Notes: generated by a model from the sequence alone, not told the origin. A DNA stretch of 64,000 nucleotides from Ceriagrion tenellum (GCA_963169105.1 OY720633.1:140536700-140600699), one strand, 5' to 3'; shown: positions 44,407 to 56,500, counted from the first letter of the stretch. Made by a program: numbers and translations.

Positions 44407-44459
44407 AGGCTATCAGCATCAGGGTTCATTACCCTTATTCCCAGCAAAGCTGATGATCA

Positions 44460-44504
44460 TTACCCTGATGATGACGGAAAAATATGCTGTCGAAACGTTG
44501 GTAG
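44460..44504 (+). ncRNA. Hammerhead-ribozyme-like motif, right arm
   Basis: TTACC (44460-44464), CTGATGA (44465-44471), T, GAC (44473-44475), a 13-base loop, GTC (44489-44491), GAA (44492-44494), ACGT as a two-pair stem III, T at the cleavage position (44499), then GGTAG (44500-44504), which pairs with TTACC. All conserved core bases are present. Stems II and III are short, so activity would depend on dimer formation. Confidence 0.55.
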
Positions 44505-44540
44505 AAGCCAAATATTTAACCCGATGAGAAACCCGAGAGA

Positions 44541-44879
44541 TTTTCACACTTATTATTCACCGGAAAAGTACCAAATTAATTATCCAAAGCATATCAGTTC
44601 GGAGCCCATTGGAGAAGCTCATAGAAATGAAAAGGATCAGTATGGAGCTATTAGCCTAAAATGAATGCCAATTGAGCATTTTAAAGGTGGTAATGAATTT
44701 CTGAGACTATGGTGGTCTTACATGGAGGGAGACTGTCTCAGTACCCATTTCGGTGCTCGTTCTGAGATAATGGACTCTTCATATTATTATAATGTATTCT
44801 ACCGGTAAAGGTAGGTTTTGTTGAATGTCAGAGAATCTCGTCCCGGTCTTTTACTCATTCAGGGGCCTATCTTCCTCTA
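44541..44879. other. Unassigned spacer
   Basis: No motif was recognised. Confidence 0.4.
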
Positions 44880-45240
44880 GTATATGCTTTTTCGCCTCTG
44901 CATAAGATCTACCCTTCTTCATCCCGTCCATGAAACCTATTCTCTTTCTTCCCCTACTCCGCCTTCCCAACATTCATCCCTCTATCACACTCTTCAGCAA
45001 CCCATCACCCCTTATTGCCTCCTTCAGCCATCTACTCAGCCTATCCCGGATTTCATTCAAAAGTTTCCTTTCCTCGTCCACCATCTCAAGCACTTCCTCG
45101 TTACTCTTTCTTTCCGTCCACCTCACCTTCTCCATACTTCTCCACACCCACATCTCAAATGCCTGCAGAATAAAAAATGGACCCATCTGCTCAGCTGTCA
45201 CTATTACCATACATTCAGCTTTCAAATGGCATGTATAACA
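44880..45240 (-). pseudogene. LINE C-terminal tail
   Basis: An open minus-strand frame reads QAFEMWVWRSMEKVRWTERK, SNEEVLEMVDEERKLLNEIR and DGLLKSVIEG. It is followed in a shifted frame by FMDGMKKGRSYAEAKKHI and EEDRP. This is the tail of the same LINE family as 20.3-20.96 kb and is less broken. Everything upstream of EMWVW is missing, with only unrelated sequence beyond about 45240. Confidence 0.8.
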
Positions 45241-47139
45241 TCATTTTCCGAAAATTCTAGAGAAAATAAGGGAAATCGGGAAAGAGGGTTTACAAAGATG
45301 TACTTATGACACATTTTGTTCCGTAGATGCTTTTCGAAGGACGTAGGGGTAAATTTCAGCCCAACAATCAATGAGGTAGCCTACAAATTATTATGGTCAT
45401 TTTGCATCTAGTTTTACATCAAAAGCACAAGTAATTTCCAAAATTTTGTCTCCACATTATTTTCCTTCAGGAAAGTTCCCCGAGGTCTTCTTCTCTATCT
45501 CCCTCTTTGGTTCTTATTTTAAAATGTAGGATTTCACAGGTATAAACTGTGAAACTTCTTATGGAGATAAGGAATGTGATTGGTAGCATTTTTGTCAGGT
45601 GGGAATGGGGTTACAACTGTTTATGCGTCAATAGCAACAGATCAACTCCATCTATCTCGCCTGGCGTTTGTCATGAAAGCACTCATTAATGGTGAAATGT
45701 GCTGATAGAGGGGATGTGAAATTGACACTGAGGTTCGAATATTATGTCTCGTCCTTCCAATATCATCACTCCTGCTTGAGACAATTATTTTTTATCATAG
45801 TACTCAAGTAGTCGCATGAAATTCATATTTCAATGCAAGGGCAAAATTTTCGGCATATAGCGTCTGCATTGTCACAGATCCGTAAGAAACGAGTCGCGAC
45901 CATGTGCAATATGTATCTTAAAATGATATCCTACATCACCCACAGGGGTTGCAAATGTCCCGTCTGAAACCCAACCAGGTAGATCCCCAAGAACTGACAT
46001 CATCAATTTTTGCTGCCTTTTTTCCCAGTCTCCCAGTTTTTCTCTCACACCTTTGCATTTTCCTTTTAATTTCAACCAAATAGATAATATTCCAACTCTT
46101 CTCATATTTTTCATTTTGCTCAAGCATCTTGTAGCATAGTGTAGCGCATTGGCTGTGTAAACGAGTTAAGTGCGTGCCTCTTTTAGATGGCTGGGTTAAG
46201 ACGAGAAGGTAGGGAATTCGACGCAGTGAGAGGCAGGGCGCGATAAATTATGATAAAGATTTGTTCACAGCAGCTTTACTGAGGCAATATTACGCAAGAT
46301 AAGGAGTTCTATGTCCACCGAGTTTCAACGCCACGGATGTATATAAGGAAATGTATACAATTCTGTTACCACCATTCGGAGCACGATAGATGAATTGATG
46401 ATGGTACATGGTCGTTTTTGATCTTATGTTGATTTTAAAGGAAAGAAAACATACGAAAAAGCATGTTTTTTAGACTTAGCACCATCAAATCTGTTCAATA
46501 TTTAGGAAGGATTAATGTGAATCAAAAGTAAAAAACAAGTATATAACTGGAAAATTAATTGTTTATAAAAGACCTTATTTTACAATGCCAACTGAGAGAC
46601 ACTGCTTCAAGGAAATGAAAAAAGATTATCTAAATAATAAAGATCTATATCAAACATATAAAAATTGATTAATAAGTGTAAGAAGATATTAATATATCAA
46701 AATCAAAGTAATATCAGGATATGTTCAATAACTCTAGTGGTAGCAGGAGTATTTACCGTTCATCAACAGGTAAAGAAAATTATTGTAAAACGAGTAAAGG
46801 TGATCAAATAGCATGCAAGGCAATTACCAACCAGCCAATGGAAAAACCTCTCATCTGTGTAGTTTGCTTGATATGAGCAGTTTTTTAGCAAAAACTTTAT
46901 TTGTATTTAAAAAAGTAAAACTATTTTCCCCGGTATTCCTTTCTCTCATTATTTCTTTTAGCATCATACGATTCCATGTACAACTAGCAAAAAATTACTC
47001 AGGTAGAATAGCAATTTGTCGATCATGTCAAGCAGCGTAATTTTTTTCATAACTTGTCAGCACATGAATTAAGTGGCAGTCATGTCACTTTGCGCCAGAA
47101 CCAAATTAAATCGAGATGCAAAAACCCAATTCACCGATA
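45241..47139. other. AT-rich stretch, nothing recognised
   Basis: No gene, RNA or repeat family was recognised. The minus-strand frames at 45872-46127 lack a domain. Confidence 0.45.
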
Positions 47140-48310
47140 GGCGAGCCTTTACGCTTCACGTTGGTTGGATGGAGTGAGCCTGCAAAGAAGAAGAGTGGAA
47201 TATAAAAAGAAAGGAAAGGAGAGGGTGAAGGAAAAGGAGGAGAAGCGAGGGATAAAGGTGTACCCTATCCCCTCCCTGCCGCGCGCGGGTGGGCTTCGAA
47301 GTCGAACCCCTTGAGAGAATATGTCGGTGGAGGGGTAAGGAAGAGATAAAGAGAGCACAAGGCGACGACTACGACGCCACCCGCTCCCCAGCGGCCGATA
47401 AATTAATCACGGGGCGGTATGTGCCACAAACGGGAGGCATTAGGGCAAATCAGCGCCGTAAATCGAGATGGATTATCCTTTGCGACGGGCGCGGTGGATT
47501 GGCGTCTGGATCCCTTTCCCCACTCTCTGCGCAGGAGGCAAACCCCTCACCCCCCCCCCCCCACTCCCCCACCTCCCGCCCTGGTAAAAGAAGGAGTAGG
47601 CAGTGGGAAGGGCAGAGAGCGGGAAGGAGCTTTGAAAAGGGAAGGGTCCTGAAGGGATAATGCTTGGATGTTGGGGCTTGTGCGGGGAGAGAGAGGGGGG
47701 GAAGGAGGCTAGAAAAGAGAGGAAAAGGCTTCCCGAATCGGCAAATGCTCCCGAGCACGAACTCACACGCACACACATATATGCAGCACTACATAATGTA
47801 TGTACAAGTTCGTATGTATGGCAATAGCAAGAAGTCAGGTTACATAAGCGGGGGAGGGGGGATGATACAGGGCAAGGTCGGAGGAGTTTAGAGGGAGTGG
47901 TGTGCGGAGGAAAAAGAAGAGAACGGGTTTTGGGGGAGAAATAGGCAGTTTGGCGCGTCTCCGGTGCGGCTGCTGTGAGAGTAGATATAAGGGAAGGAGG
48001 GCTGGTCCCGCCCCGCCCCCACAGTTTCTCCAGGAAATACAGATGGGTGAGATTTACCCCGGGGATATCTGATTGGTGCGGGATAGGAAAGCTGGTCTGG
48101 GCGTTAAGGGAGGGTGAAGAGAGGGGGGGCGGGGAATCGTAGGGGAGGAAAGAATAAGATGGCAAGAGTAAGAGGGAGGCGGATGATGGGAAGGAGCTCC
48201 AGCGACGGGATTTTCTTCCTTCCAACCGCAGAGTCATCCTTATTTTTTTCTTCGCGGGACGGGAAATGTGAGCACAAAAAAAAGGCACGCCAGGAAAGTT
48301 GGAGCAGTTA
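47140..48310. other. GC-rich island with polarity switches
   Basis: Plus strand is purine-rich at 47160-47270, C/T-rich at 47510-47585 (including a 14-base C run near 47547-47560), and purine-rich again at 47585-48235. CACACACACATATATG occurs near 47768. The 271-codon minus-strand frame (47473-48288) is serine/proline-rich, overlaps others and is not called as a gene. Confidence 0.6.
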
Positions 48311-48681
48311 TATTCCCAAATTCATTCCGGGCTCCATCCGTGGGATGAGCAGTCCCGCCATCTCCCAACGCTCCGTAACCGAAAATAAGAGAAATATAAA
48401 GAGGTGGTTATCTTCGTCTCACTTGCCAAAGCACACTGCCTGCCTCCGACTCCAGGTTCCTCTTGTGAGTTTTCTCTCTTCTGCTGGCCTCCAACCACAC
48501 TGTGCGTGGAACACATTGTTAGAAAGGATAGAGAACTGACTTGGCTCTTGGTTCGAATTTCAGCAGTGGCGGAGTTTTACGTGTAGATTACCTACTTGTG
48601 TATTACCTTCTTGATTAAAAAACACTTTGTACTTCCCTCACTTTTTTATTAATTTATGGAATTCTGCATTCACATCATCCT
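48311..48681. other. Unassigned spacer
   Basis: TTGGTTCGAATTTCAGC near 48548 resembles a pol III B box, without an A box. No gene was recognised. Confidence 0.35.
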
Positions 48682-48850
48682 CAAGTAAAAGTAAATTAAG
48701 TAAAGTAAATTTATTGCTTTCAACAATTACTTGAAACGTTGAATTTACATTTCATCCACATGAAAGATAGGTTGCCTCTGAGGAATACCTGTGCTGAGAC
48801 AACCCTCCTCAAAGACGTATACATTGCCAACATAAAACATGATATGGAGC
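48682..48850 (-). mobile_element. LINE 3' end with short tandem tail
   Basis: On the minus strand CAATAAATTTACTTTACTTA marks an AATAAA signal followed by a tail of AGTAA-type repeats (plus strand 48682-48716). A CAACC/GGTTG pairing at about 48770-48805 gives a hairpin before it, as in the other LINE ends here. The coding part is not recognisable. Confidence 0.45.
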
Positions 48851-50559
48851 ATAATATTTAACGTAATTATCTTATACATCATAGAAAAGTAATTAAATTA
48901 ATAATACAATAATTATATAATGCAAATAACTATACAAAGTAGCTCTAAGTTTAAGGAAAGAATGTATATTTTAGAATTAGCCAATATCCAAAACTTGACC
49001 AACTGCAGAAACTCTTCGTATTTTTTATAGTATCAGGCAACATATTATAATATTTTATGGCAAAATATAATAAAGTTAAATATAGATATCAGGTGAAAGT
49101 TGGGCCTCATTATATAGCATATGGGAAAGCGGGGAAGCGGGAGGAAAGGGATAAAGGTAATATGAAGATAGGGTTGAGGAAGTGACTGAGTGGGTAAGGC
49201 CAACGTAATCATTCAAAGAAGCCTAAGGAGGTGAAGGGAGAGAGGGTGGAAGGTCAACATTGAAGAGAAGTGGCAGGTGGATGGGTGTGATATCGTTTAA
49301 AAATTTTAGCCTGATAACTTTGAATAAGATACCATTTCGAAATATTCTCAGAAACTTGTTTTCGACCCTTGTCACAAATATGTAAAAATTTTGGCTCAAA
49401 TTTGCCTCCAAGGAAAAATCAAATAAATGTTTTGCATATTTAGTGTACCATAAATAAATAGATACGATATAATACAATAATAGCATAGAATACAAATATT
49501 GAATAAGTTTTTATAATTTTAATGAGCATGCACATCAATTACCACAAAGGAAACCGCAACAATCAACGTTATTGCCTATTTGGGTGGCTTGTTGAGAGCA
49601 GTTATGTCCCATCCGTCGGATGAAATGCAAAACAGTGAACCTGTTAATCCCGTACCTTAAAAATTGGAAAACGTATCCCGTTATTTCAAATGCTAAGGGA
49701 TATACGCTTCAGTGCAAAAAGAATTCGCAAAAGAAAAGTGGAAGTTCTGGAGTGGGGATAAGTGTTGAGGACTGCTGGGCCCTATTGGGAAAACAGGGCT
49801 ACCTGAACGGAACTTGCCTATATATATTCTGCATACCCATGAGGAAGGCTGATGACAACTTCCTTGGTTATCATGATTTCAAATAACCTAAGAAATCTTA
49901 CTTTTTCAGAATGACTGCTTTGAAAAATAAAGAATCACTATGTGAAAGATTCGCACGTTGGATTACGTGTCACATATTATTGTCGAGTACCACTCCATTG
50001 AAAATGCTCAATTCTCACCAAGAATTGTCATTTTTTATCTTTCCCATACGATTGATGCCATTTTTACGAAAAAATTGTTTCCCTAATGCTCTATTTTTAG
50101 GTGCAATTTCCAAGTGGCAGTAAGAATTTTTTTTTCTTCTAGCATGCAACCGATCCGATGTGCGCTCTGACCGAATGAGTTCTCCTTGCTTGACGTCGTA
50201 TGAAATGTGATGGCAGAAAGATCATATCTGTAAGTTTCATTCCTTCTTTGCGAGTAATTTCATACTGTCTATACAGTTATTGGAGCCGTCAAAATCGATT
50301 ACTTTTTTCTTACCCCTTTTTACATGACTCTACCTATGATGCAGATGTAGGGATCCAGTTGTGTTCTTTTATTTTTTTTCCTATGATTATTTAGAGAGAT
50401 ATCGATTATGAACTGCTGATATTGAATCTGCTTTCCCTGACTGAGCTGTTGGAACTGGTCGAGTAATCTAATAACAACTCCGTTAGTTTCCGTCCTACAA
50501 TACACCCTTATTGAAGCTAAGGACTTCAGTCGTCAGTCGTCTCCCCAAGTAACCAACCA
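48851..50559. other. AT-rich stretch, nothing recognised
   Basis: Open frames at 49620-49886 and 49911-50123 show no domain. The latter follows an acceptor-like CTTACTTTTTCAG, which is not enough to call an exon. Confidence 0.45.
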
Positions 50560-51690
50560 ATCCTCTGACAGCGAAATCAAAAGGGGAAGAAGGACTCCTT
50601 TGATCCATTGTATCCGTCTTCAAGACACTATTCCTTTAACCCTTCTTCTCCATGATCACTGTTTCCCTCGCCCAACCGAACCCCCCCCCGCCAATCGCCA
50701 TAATGACATTAATCCCTTCTCCTATCCACTCCGCCTAATCCCTCTATTCCCCGCTCTCTCTACCCGAAGAAGGAAAAAAAAAGTTGAAGGCGGCGAAGCG
50801 TTCGCGTTACCCTCACACGTACACCCGCGACTCCAATTCGATCTCGCCTTAAACCCTCCATCCCCGCCCCATTCGCGCCATAACCGGAAAGGGTCTCCGT
50901 CTATCTTCCAACCCCATCCTTACATCCCCCTCCCCCTATTCCACCCCCCCTCCAATGCACCACATTTCCCCCCCTATCTCTTTCCCCCTCTCCCAACATC
51001 ATTCAAATCCTCCGAGCGCCTATTTCCACAACAATCCGCGAGATGGCTTGTGCTCCGATGGAGGAATCGGAGTAAAGTCGCGACCTCGCTCTTCTTTTTT
51101 TCTCTCCTCGCCGTGGCGTCGTCGGATTGGAGGAGGAACATTCTATTCCGGCGCCCCAACTTCTTATTTCTTTTCTCGCTCCATCACCGACATCCCTCCC
51201 CCCCGCCCGCCCCCTCAAAACCCATCTCTCCCCCTCTCCTCTACTGTACTGCTCCTTGAGGAAAAACTCTTGCATCCACATACCCAACTACATCCTCCAC
51301 ACCCTCCGTATACTCCATCTCTCTCCACTTCTCTTTTGTCAAAGACCTTTCCGCTTCCTTCTTCTTCTCCCTCTGCTTCCTCTCAATCCGCGCCCGCTTT
51401 ATTCCCGACCCAATCCTTTGCCACTCTCCCGTCCTCCTCCTCATACGTTTCGGGGGAAAAACGGAGTCGCTTATGTATTTTTTTTGATGTCGCGGCGGGA
51501 ATGAAGTGGGATTTGGGAGCCCCGCTCCCACCGCCGCCCTCCCCCTCTCCTCCGCTGTTTCACTGGAACCCGAAAATACTTTACGTACTTTAAGGCTAGG
51601 ATTACGAAATCGACTGACGGAAATAGAGTGAGGGCATGCGAGGGCGAGAATGGAGAAGACGTCGAGATGAAATGGGAGGCCAAGAAAGTG
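50560..51690. other. GC-rich pyrimidine-biased island
   Basis: Plus strand is C/T-rich for most of 50640-51580, with CCCCCCC runs. The 219- and 212-codon overlapping frames are proline/serine-rich low-complexity shadows. A purine-rich patch follows at 51600-51700. Confidence 0.6.
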
Positions 51691-52239
51691 GAGCGTTATA
51701 TTTTTGACACATTTTGCCGGTTCTTCCTATTCTTCCTTTGGTATTGAACCATGTCTGAAGTAGTTTTATCTCTCCGTATCTATTTTGGCCGCTCTTTCAT
51801 ATCTTCCAAATATCTATCATATATATATCATGATATCTTTAGTTCTCTTACACAGAGTTGGCTATCTCTACGGCTTGAGCATTTATTTTATTCATCGCTC
51901 CCGCGTCAGCTCTCCTTTCTCTTACACCGAGCTTCAATTTTTCCTTTTCTTTCTTTCACTTTGAAGAAATTATTAGTTGCGGTTATTTATGAGATTTTGA
52001 CAACGTTGTTCTTACGTAACTTAGCATCGGTTGCACATTTTGCAGCACCATCAAATTTGGGGGCGGTTACAGTATTCTGGAGCAATTCTCTATTAATTTT
52101 ATCGTCATGATTTTTACATACATGAGTTCAAATCTTTATCACCGTTTCATCGTAGGATAGGTATCGCAGGATAGATAGATTTTCATGAGCGATAAACATT
52201 TAAAATTTTTCCGGTGTAATATGATAAAATATCTTTCTC
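51691..52239. other. AT-rich stretch, nothing recognised
   Basis: No motif was recognised. Confidence 0.4.
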
Positions 52240-52365
52240 GGGTTTCGCACCGGGTAATATTTTCAAATTTCGCCGTTTGATCTTCCTCGCTAATTTAATG
52301 ACTTCGTTAAGTTAGCGAGGAAGTTGAAACAGCGAAATTTGAAAATATTGCCCGGTGCGAAACCC
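52240..52365. repeat. Palindromic element C
   Basis: Arms 52240-52293 and 52312-52365 are 54 bp each with 4 mismatches and an 18-bp loop. Ends read GGGTTTCGCACCGGG. The terminal motif and the following AATATTTT resemble palindrome B at 44332 (GGTTTCACACCGAGCTAAATATTT). It would form a strong hairpin in single-stranded DNA or RNA. No hammerhead core is present inside. Confidence 0.8.
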
Positions 52366-52724
52366 AAAAAAAAATGTTTAAGCGATATACGTGTTAATCT
52401 GACTCTATTTTAATAATTATCTTAGTGCCGTCATATAATGCAATGCACCAATTTATTTAAAAACCGCTTCACATATGCCATCCAGTTATTAAGACTCCTA
52501 ATATTTGTTCTCTCATGGGTATTTTTCACTATATACACCCATTCCTTTCCCTCTTTCCCTCTCTATAGCTCACTATTAACACTTCTATAATTTACCAGCT
52601 ACGTTATTCGATTTATATCCCGAGTGGCAAGCATGACAGAAGCAATGACGTACTCCGGTGAATGGATATGTATGAAAAGCGGTGCTTCATCTGACTCTTA
52701 ATTGATCTTTCTTTAACCTTGCAT
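52366..52724. other. AT-rich spacer, nothing recognised
   Basis: No motif was recognised. Confidence 0.4.
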
Positions 52725-52756
52725 CTAATGATGACGCTTTAAGCGCTGAAACCCTT
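52725..52756 (+). ncRNA. Hammerhead-like motif, degenerate
   Basis: CTAATGATGA (52725-52734), a perfect five-pair stem CGCTT/AAGCG (52735-52745), then CT and GAAACCC. It aligns with the Penelope-type motifs except that the first box is altered and stem III cannot close. The following 60 bases (GAATAAATAAATGA ... TTTCTTTATTC) resemble a degraded terminal repeat. Confidence 0.4.
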
Positions 52757-53279
52757 CACACGAATAAATAAATGATTCTGTATTTCTAAGTTTCTTTATT
52801 CACGAACTTTACGATGATGCTCAACAATATCTCGCCGGATATTACTAAATGTATTTGCTTTTTAACCCCGAAAACTTTACGCTCTCATCCCCAATAGTAA
52901 TAATAGTTATTCTTTATGTCAAATTTTACCTAATTTTAAAAAAATAAAACATGTCAAATGAAAATATATGCTCAATTACATCTTAGAATGAACTATGCTG
53001 AATAAAAAAAAAATTTTTGCACGTGGTATAGATGTTTTCCTTGTTTAAAAGTTATTTTTTTTAAATGTAAAATTCGGTATCATCTATGACATATTGGAAA
53101 TAACTTTCCTGTATCGCAAGGAAGAGACTTGTTTCTTGACAAGTTCCGAAGCTTAATGTCTTGAGAACCCGTTACTGTATGAAATGAAATGAATTATTCG
53201 AATTCATTATCTTTCGGCCTATTTGTCTGTAGTAACAACAATCAGCATTCAGGGTAGAGTACATATGCTGATTATTTTG
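52757..53279. other. AT-rich stretch, possible terminal-repeat relic at its start
   Basis: 52757-52830 has an inverted GAATAAA/TTTATTC pair as in Penelope-type ends. The rest is AT-rich and unassigned. Confidence 0.35.
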
Positions 53280-54130
53280 CATAACTATCGGTACCTTTCA
53301 GTTGGGCACCGAGCATAGGTTTTATTTTCTGCCTCTCTCTCCACTAGAATTTCCCCGCAAGTCAATCCGCTTGCTGAAAGCGCTTGTTCGGTGCGCATAT
53401 CTTTTGAGATGATTCCCTTTTTCCATTCCACCCGCGCGTTATTCACTTCCACTCTTTTCCTCCTCCCTTCCATCTCTCCTTGCACCCCTAGGGACGGCAA
53501 GTTGGGAAAATATTGAGACTATTTCGAAGAAATAATAGGGTGGGAGGGAGATTTATCGCTCGGAGCCGAGGGAGAAAAACTTTGCGTTTGTCTTCCTCCG
53601 CTTTCGCGCGGGAGGCGGCGTGTCTGTTGGTGTGTGTGCGTGTGCTTAGGTGGCTGCTCGGGAGTGTGGCGGGAAGGGCGAAGATGCAGGCGTGAGAGAA
53701 GAATGGGGCGTGTATTGTTCCCGGGGAAAGAGGAGGTGATTCAGGGGCAAAAATAATAAACCATTCGTCACTTAAAAAACCATTAAGCGGTGAGCGTTTT
53801 TCGGCGGCGAGGTATATGGGTGACTGCCGAGGAGGAAGGCTGGTAACGCATTATGTCGAGGATATCAAAAAGGATCTCGTTATTTATGTGTTAAGGCTGC
53901 GGGTTGGGAGAAAGAGAGGGTATGCGAGAGAATTTTCTGCTCTCCGGGACCGTGTCAGGTGGGACGGGCGAAAAGGATCGGTGAGGTAGCGGGAGATTGA
54001 GGTAGGGGGGGGGGTTAAGAGGGGGAAATAGGCTCATGGAGAGGGAGCCGTAGGAAGAGCGACGTCAGTGAAGGAAGCGCCGGGCGGGGAAGAGACCTCA
54101 CCGCTCCCCGCGAAACTCTTGGGGATGTCA
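53280..54130. other. GC-rich island, pyrimidine-rich then purine-rich
   Basis: Plus strand is C/T-rich at 53325-53490, then G/A-rich at 53510-54070, including a run of ten G near 54006. This is the reverse order of polarity to the islands at 22.9, 30.6 and 41.1 kb. No coding domain was recognised. Confidence 0.6.
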
Positions 54131-55574
54131 CCAGCAAATTGAGCGATTGCGGAATTGAAAAAAAAGAAAGGTCACCGGTTCTAAAGAAATTAGTTTTTCC
54201 AACCAAGTCTGTTATCTTTAATCGACGCACCGGGAGTGAGATGTTGACGTTTTTGAGCTCAAAGTTTACGGGAACTTCCGCTCCTTGTATAGCTATAGCT
54301 ATAATACGCCCTTGTCTCTTTGACTAAGCAGCGACTGATTTAGAAAATATTTTCACCGAGGAATAAATGGAAGATGTGGGATGATATTGGTGCAAATGGC
54401 TTTTAGAGTATTTTAATCTTGACGATAGCTCGATCTTTTAGCGTTTGGTGGAATTTATCGATCTTTCGCGGCGCTTGCCGGCGCTGAACCACGAGGCATG
54501 AGAAATCTGCATGGGTTATCGTTCTTTTCTCATACTCAATGTCCCTGGCATTCTTTTGGGGCTTTAAATATGCCATTATTACACTATTTCAAGTATATTA
54601 TCATCTCTGAGCGAGTGTTATTGGAGAGACAAATAGTAACAGCAGGAATGTAAAAGATGTAAATTACTCCTGAAATACTACCGAAATGCAGGAAGAAATA
54701 AAAGTAGATTAATTGATTTTTAAATTACAAATTTGAAACTTTAATTTTTAAAATAATAATTTTATCAGTAGCAATAATTTTTCCCTCATCAACTCGCTTT
54801 GAAGTTGCTAACTTATAATCGACTGTTAACTTACTCATTTCAAACCAATTTCCTTCCTTTTGAACCCTCTGTAAGCATTATTTTGATGTATAACTCTTAA
54901 TCTTAATGTTTATTAGTTTCAGTTTATCATAAATAAATGGTAAAAATTAGCCTAAACTATACTTATATAATTGGTAGTCATGGATCTATATAAACAATAC
55001 ATATGTTTAAAATTTGTAGATTTTCTTTTTCAAAGTGAGCACACGATGTTAGATTTTTATACTTTTGCAAAACAAATAGTTATTGATTAATGGCCCTAGG
55101 AATATATTGTAATGCCATTTTAATAGCTATACAGTCTATGCAGATATACAGATATACATATGGACGCAGGTGCGGTAGTACAACCGTAAAATGAAAAGGG
55201 TCTGAAACTAATTTTGAGCACCTAAATTTTAGCTTTGTGAGTGGTTATTTGAAGCATTCAATTTACATTTAAGTTAATATTTACTGTGCTTTAACTGATA
55301 AACAGTGGTTTTTAAATCGGTACAAAAAGTGGTTCTATGGTTTTTCTAAACCACTATTGTTATTTGCGAGCATTTTTTTCTAATTCGAATTCTTCCTATA
55401 AAGACACTCTTTTTTGTTTCATTTCTTTATTCATCAGATGACTCTAACTATGAAAATACGTATTCACAAGTTTATTAATAGTTATACCGGAGTATTGTTG
55501 AGTTATTATTTTGGAAATTAATATTTAAGGCCACGTGTATGTTTGTTAGGAGTGGAGAGCCATTTTCATATTCA
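54131..55574. other. AT-rich stretch, nothing recognised
   Basis: No gene, RNA or repeat family was recognised. Confidence 0.45.
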
Positions 55575-55770
55575 TCATTGGTCTCTAAATCCTAGGATTA
55601 GTTGATTGCATCCCTCCAGGCTTCTCTCTTTATAGCTAGTTTGCATACTTCCTGGTAGAGCTTCTTATGCACTTTCTTATCTATTTTTTCTATGCATGTA
55701 TTCCGTGGCATTCTTCTTGTTGATTTTCCTTCTATGTTTCCTGCAATTATGTTCTTCTCAAACGAAAGGG
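55575..55770 (-). pseudogene. LINE C-terminal tail
   Basis: The minus strand reads EGKSTRRMPRNTCIEKIDKK, VHKKLYQEVCKLAIKREAWR, then DAINQS and a stop. It matches the closing residues of the LINE at 16.4 kb (GRPRN..., RYQEV, GWRAAVNQSWD). Only the last 60 or so residues remain. Confidence 0.7.
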
Positions 55771-56500
55771 CCTCTCGAGGGTCTCAAGGGCCAACACATC
55801 CATTCGGATCTATTCTGTATTACGTCCTCGGGGGTCTTTTCCTCTTCTTTTCTTCTGCATACTTCTCTTCATAAATATAATGTCAATGCCGTATTATAAT
55901 GAGCAAAACTGGGCAATAATTTATATGCATTTTATCACAATTTTCGTTCCTACCAATTATAAAGCCTTTGACTCATATCTCTGTTGAACAATGGAATTGC
56001 TATCACTTTGCTTCACTCCTTATTTTTCTAGAAAAATATATTGACCAATATATTCCAAGCACACTGAATTGTACTTTTAAGAGATTAGAAGTAGTTATAC
56101 TTAAATGTGTTCATATCTTTTCTTTCAAAATTTTACATACAACATTATTACACCTCACAACACAATTCAATGATGTCACATCCAAATTCTAATTGCATGT
56201 CCATTAAAAACTGCCATATAACGCTTAACTGGGAACACAACTACGTTTTATTTTTTAACTAAAATTTGATTAATGTTACATGTAAGTAACATTGGTGCAC
56301 CATTATAGAAAGTATGTCATAAAAGAATGAAACCGGATTCTGGGAAGACAACCAAAATCTCAACCATTTTTGGTGAAACCTTTTTTTAAATTAGTTATAT
56401 AAAGGTCAAGATACAGGGTAATTATATTATTGTTTTCTGAAAAATTTTTCTCTAGAAAAATCTTCGAAAAACCATCTTCTTTTCTTTTATTAACTAGTTC
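55771..56500. other. AT-rich stretch, nothing recognised
   Basis: No Penelope-type coding was recognised upstream of the motif at 56501, so that copy looks solitary. Confidence 0.4.

Larger units (their letters stand above)
44326..44540. repeat. Palindromic element B with two opposed hammerhead-like motifs
   Basis: A 215-bp imperfect palindrome. The left arm starts TCTCTCAGGTTTCACACCGA and the reverse complement of the right arm starts TCTCTCGGGTTTCTCATCGG. Both continue TAAATATTT...CTTCT.CCAAC and then a CATCATCAGGG string. Each arm, read towards the centre on its own strand or its complement, carries a hammerhead-like core. No protein was recognised. It may be two head-to-head terminal repeats of a Penelope-like or retrozyme-type element. 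Confidence 0.65.

Noticed and set aside
47473..48288. 271-codon minus-strand open frame
   Set aside because: It lies in a purine-rich island and translates to serine/proline-rich low-complexity text. Other long frames overlap it on both strands and no domain is visible. Few A/T bases means few stop codons by chance.
49850..49880. GGCTGATGACAACTTCC as another hammerhead core
   Set aside because: CTGATGA is followed by no hairpin and no GAAAC at the right distance.
49911..50123. ATG directly after CTTACTTTTTCAG
   Set aside because: Looks like a spliced start, but the peptide matches nothing known and no donor was seen.
50600..51593. 219- and 212-codon overlapping plus-strand frames
   Set aside because: They overlap each other in different phases within C/T-rich sequence and are rich in proline, serine and leucine only.
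52240..52365. Hammerhead core in palindrome C
   Set aside because: GCGAAACCC occurs at the ends, but no CTGATGA box lies upstream at a usable distance.
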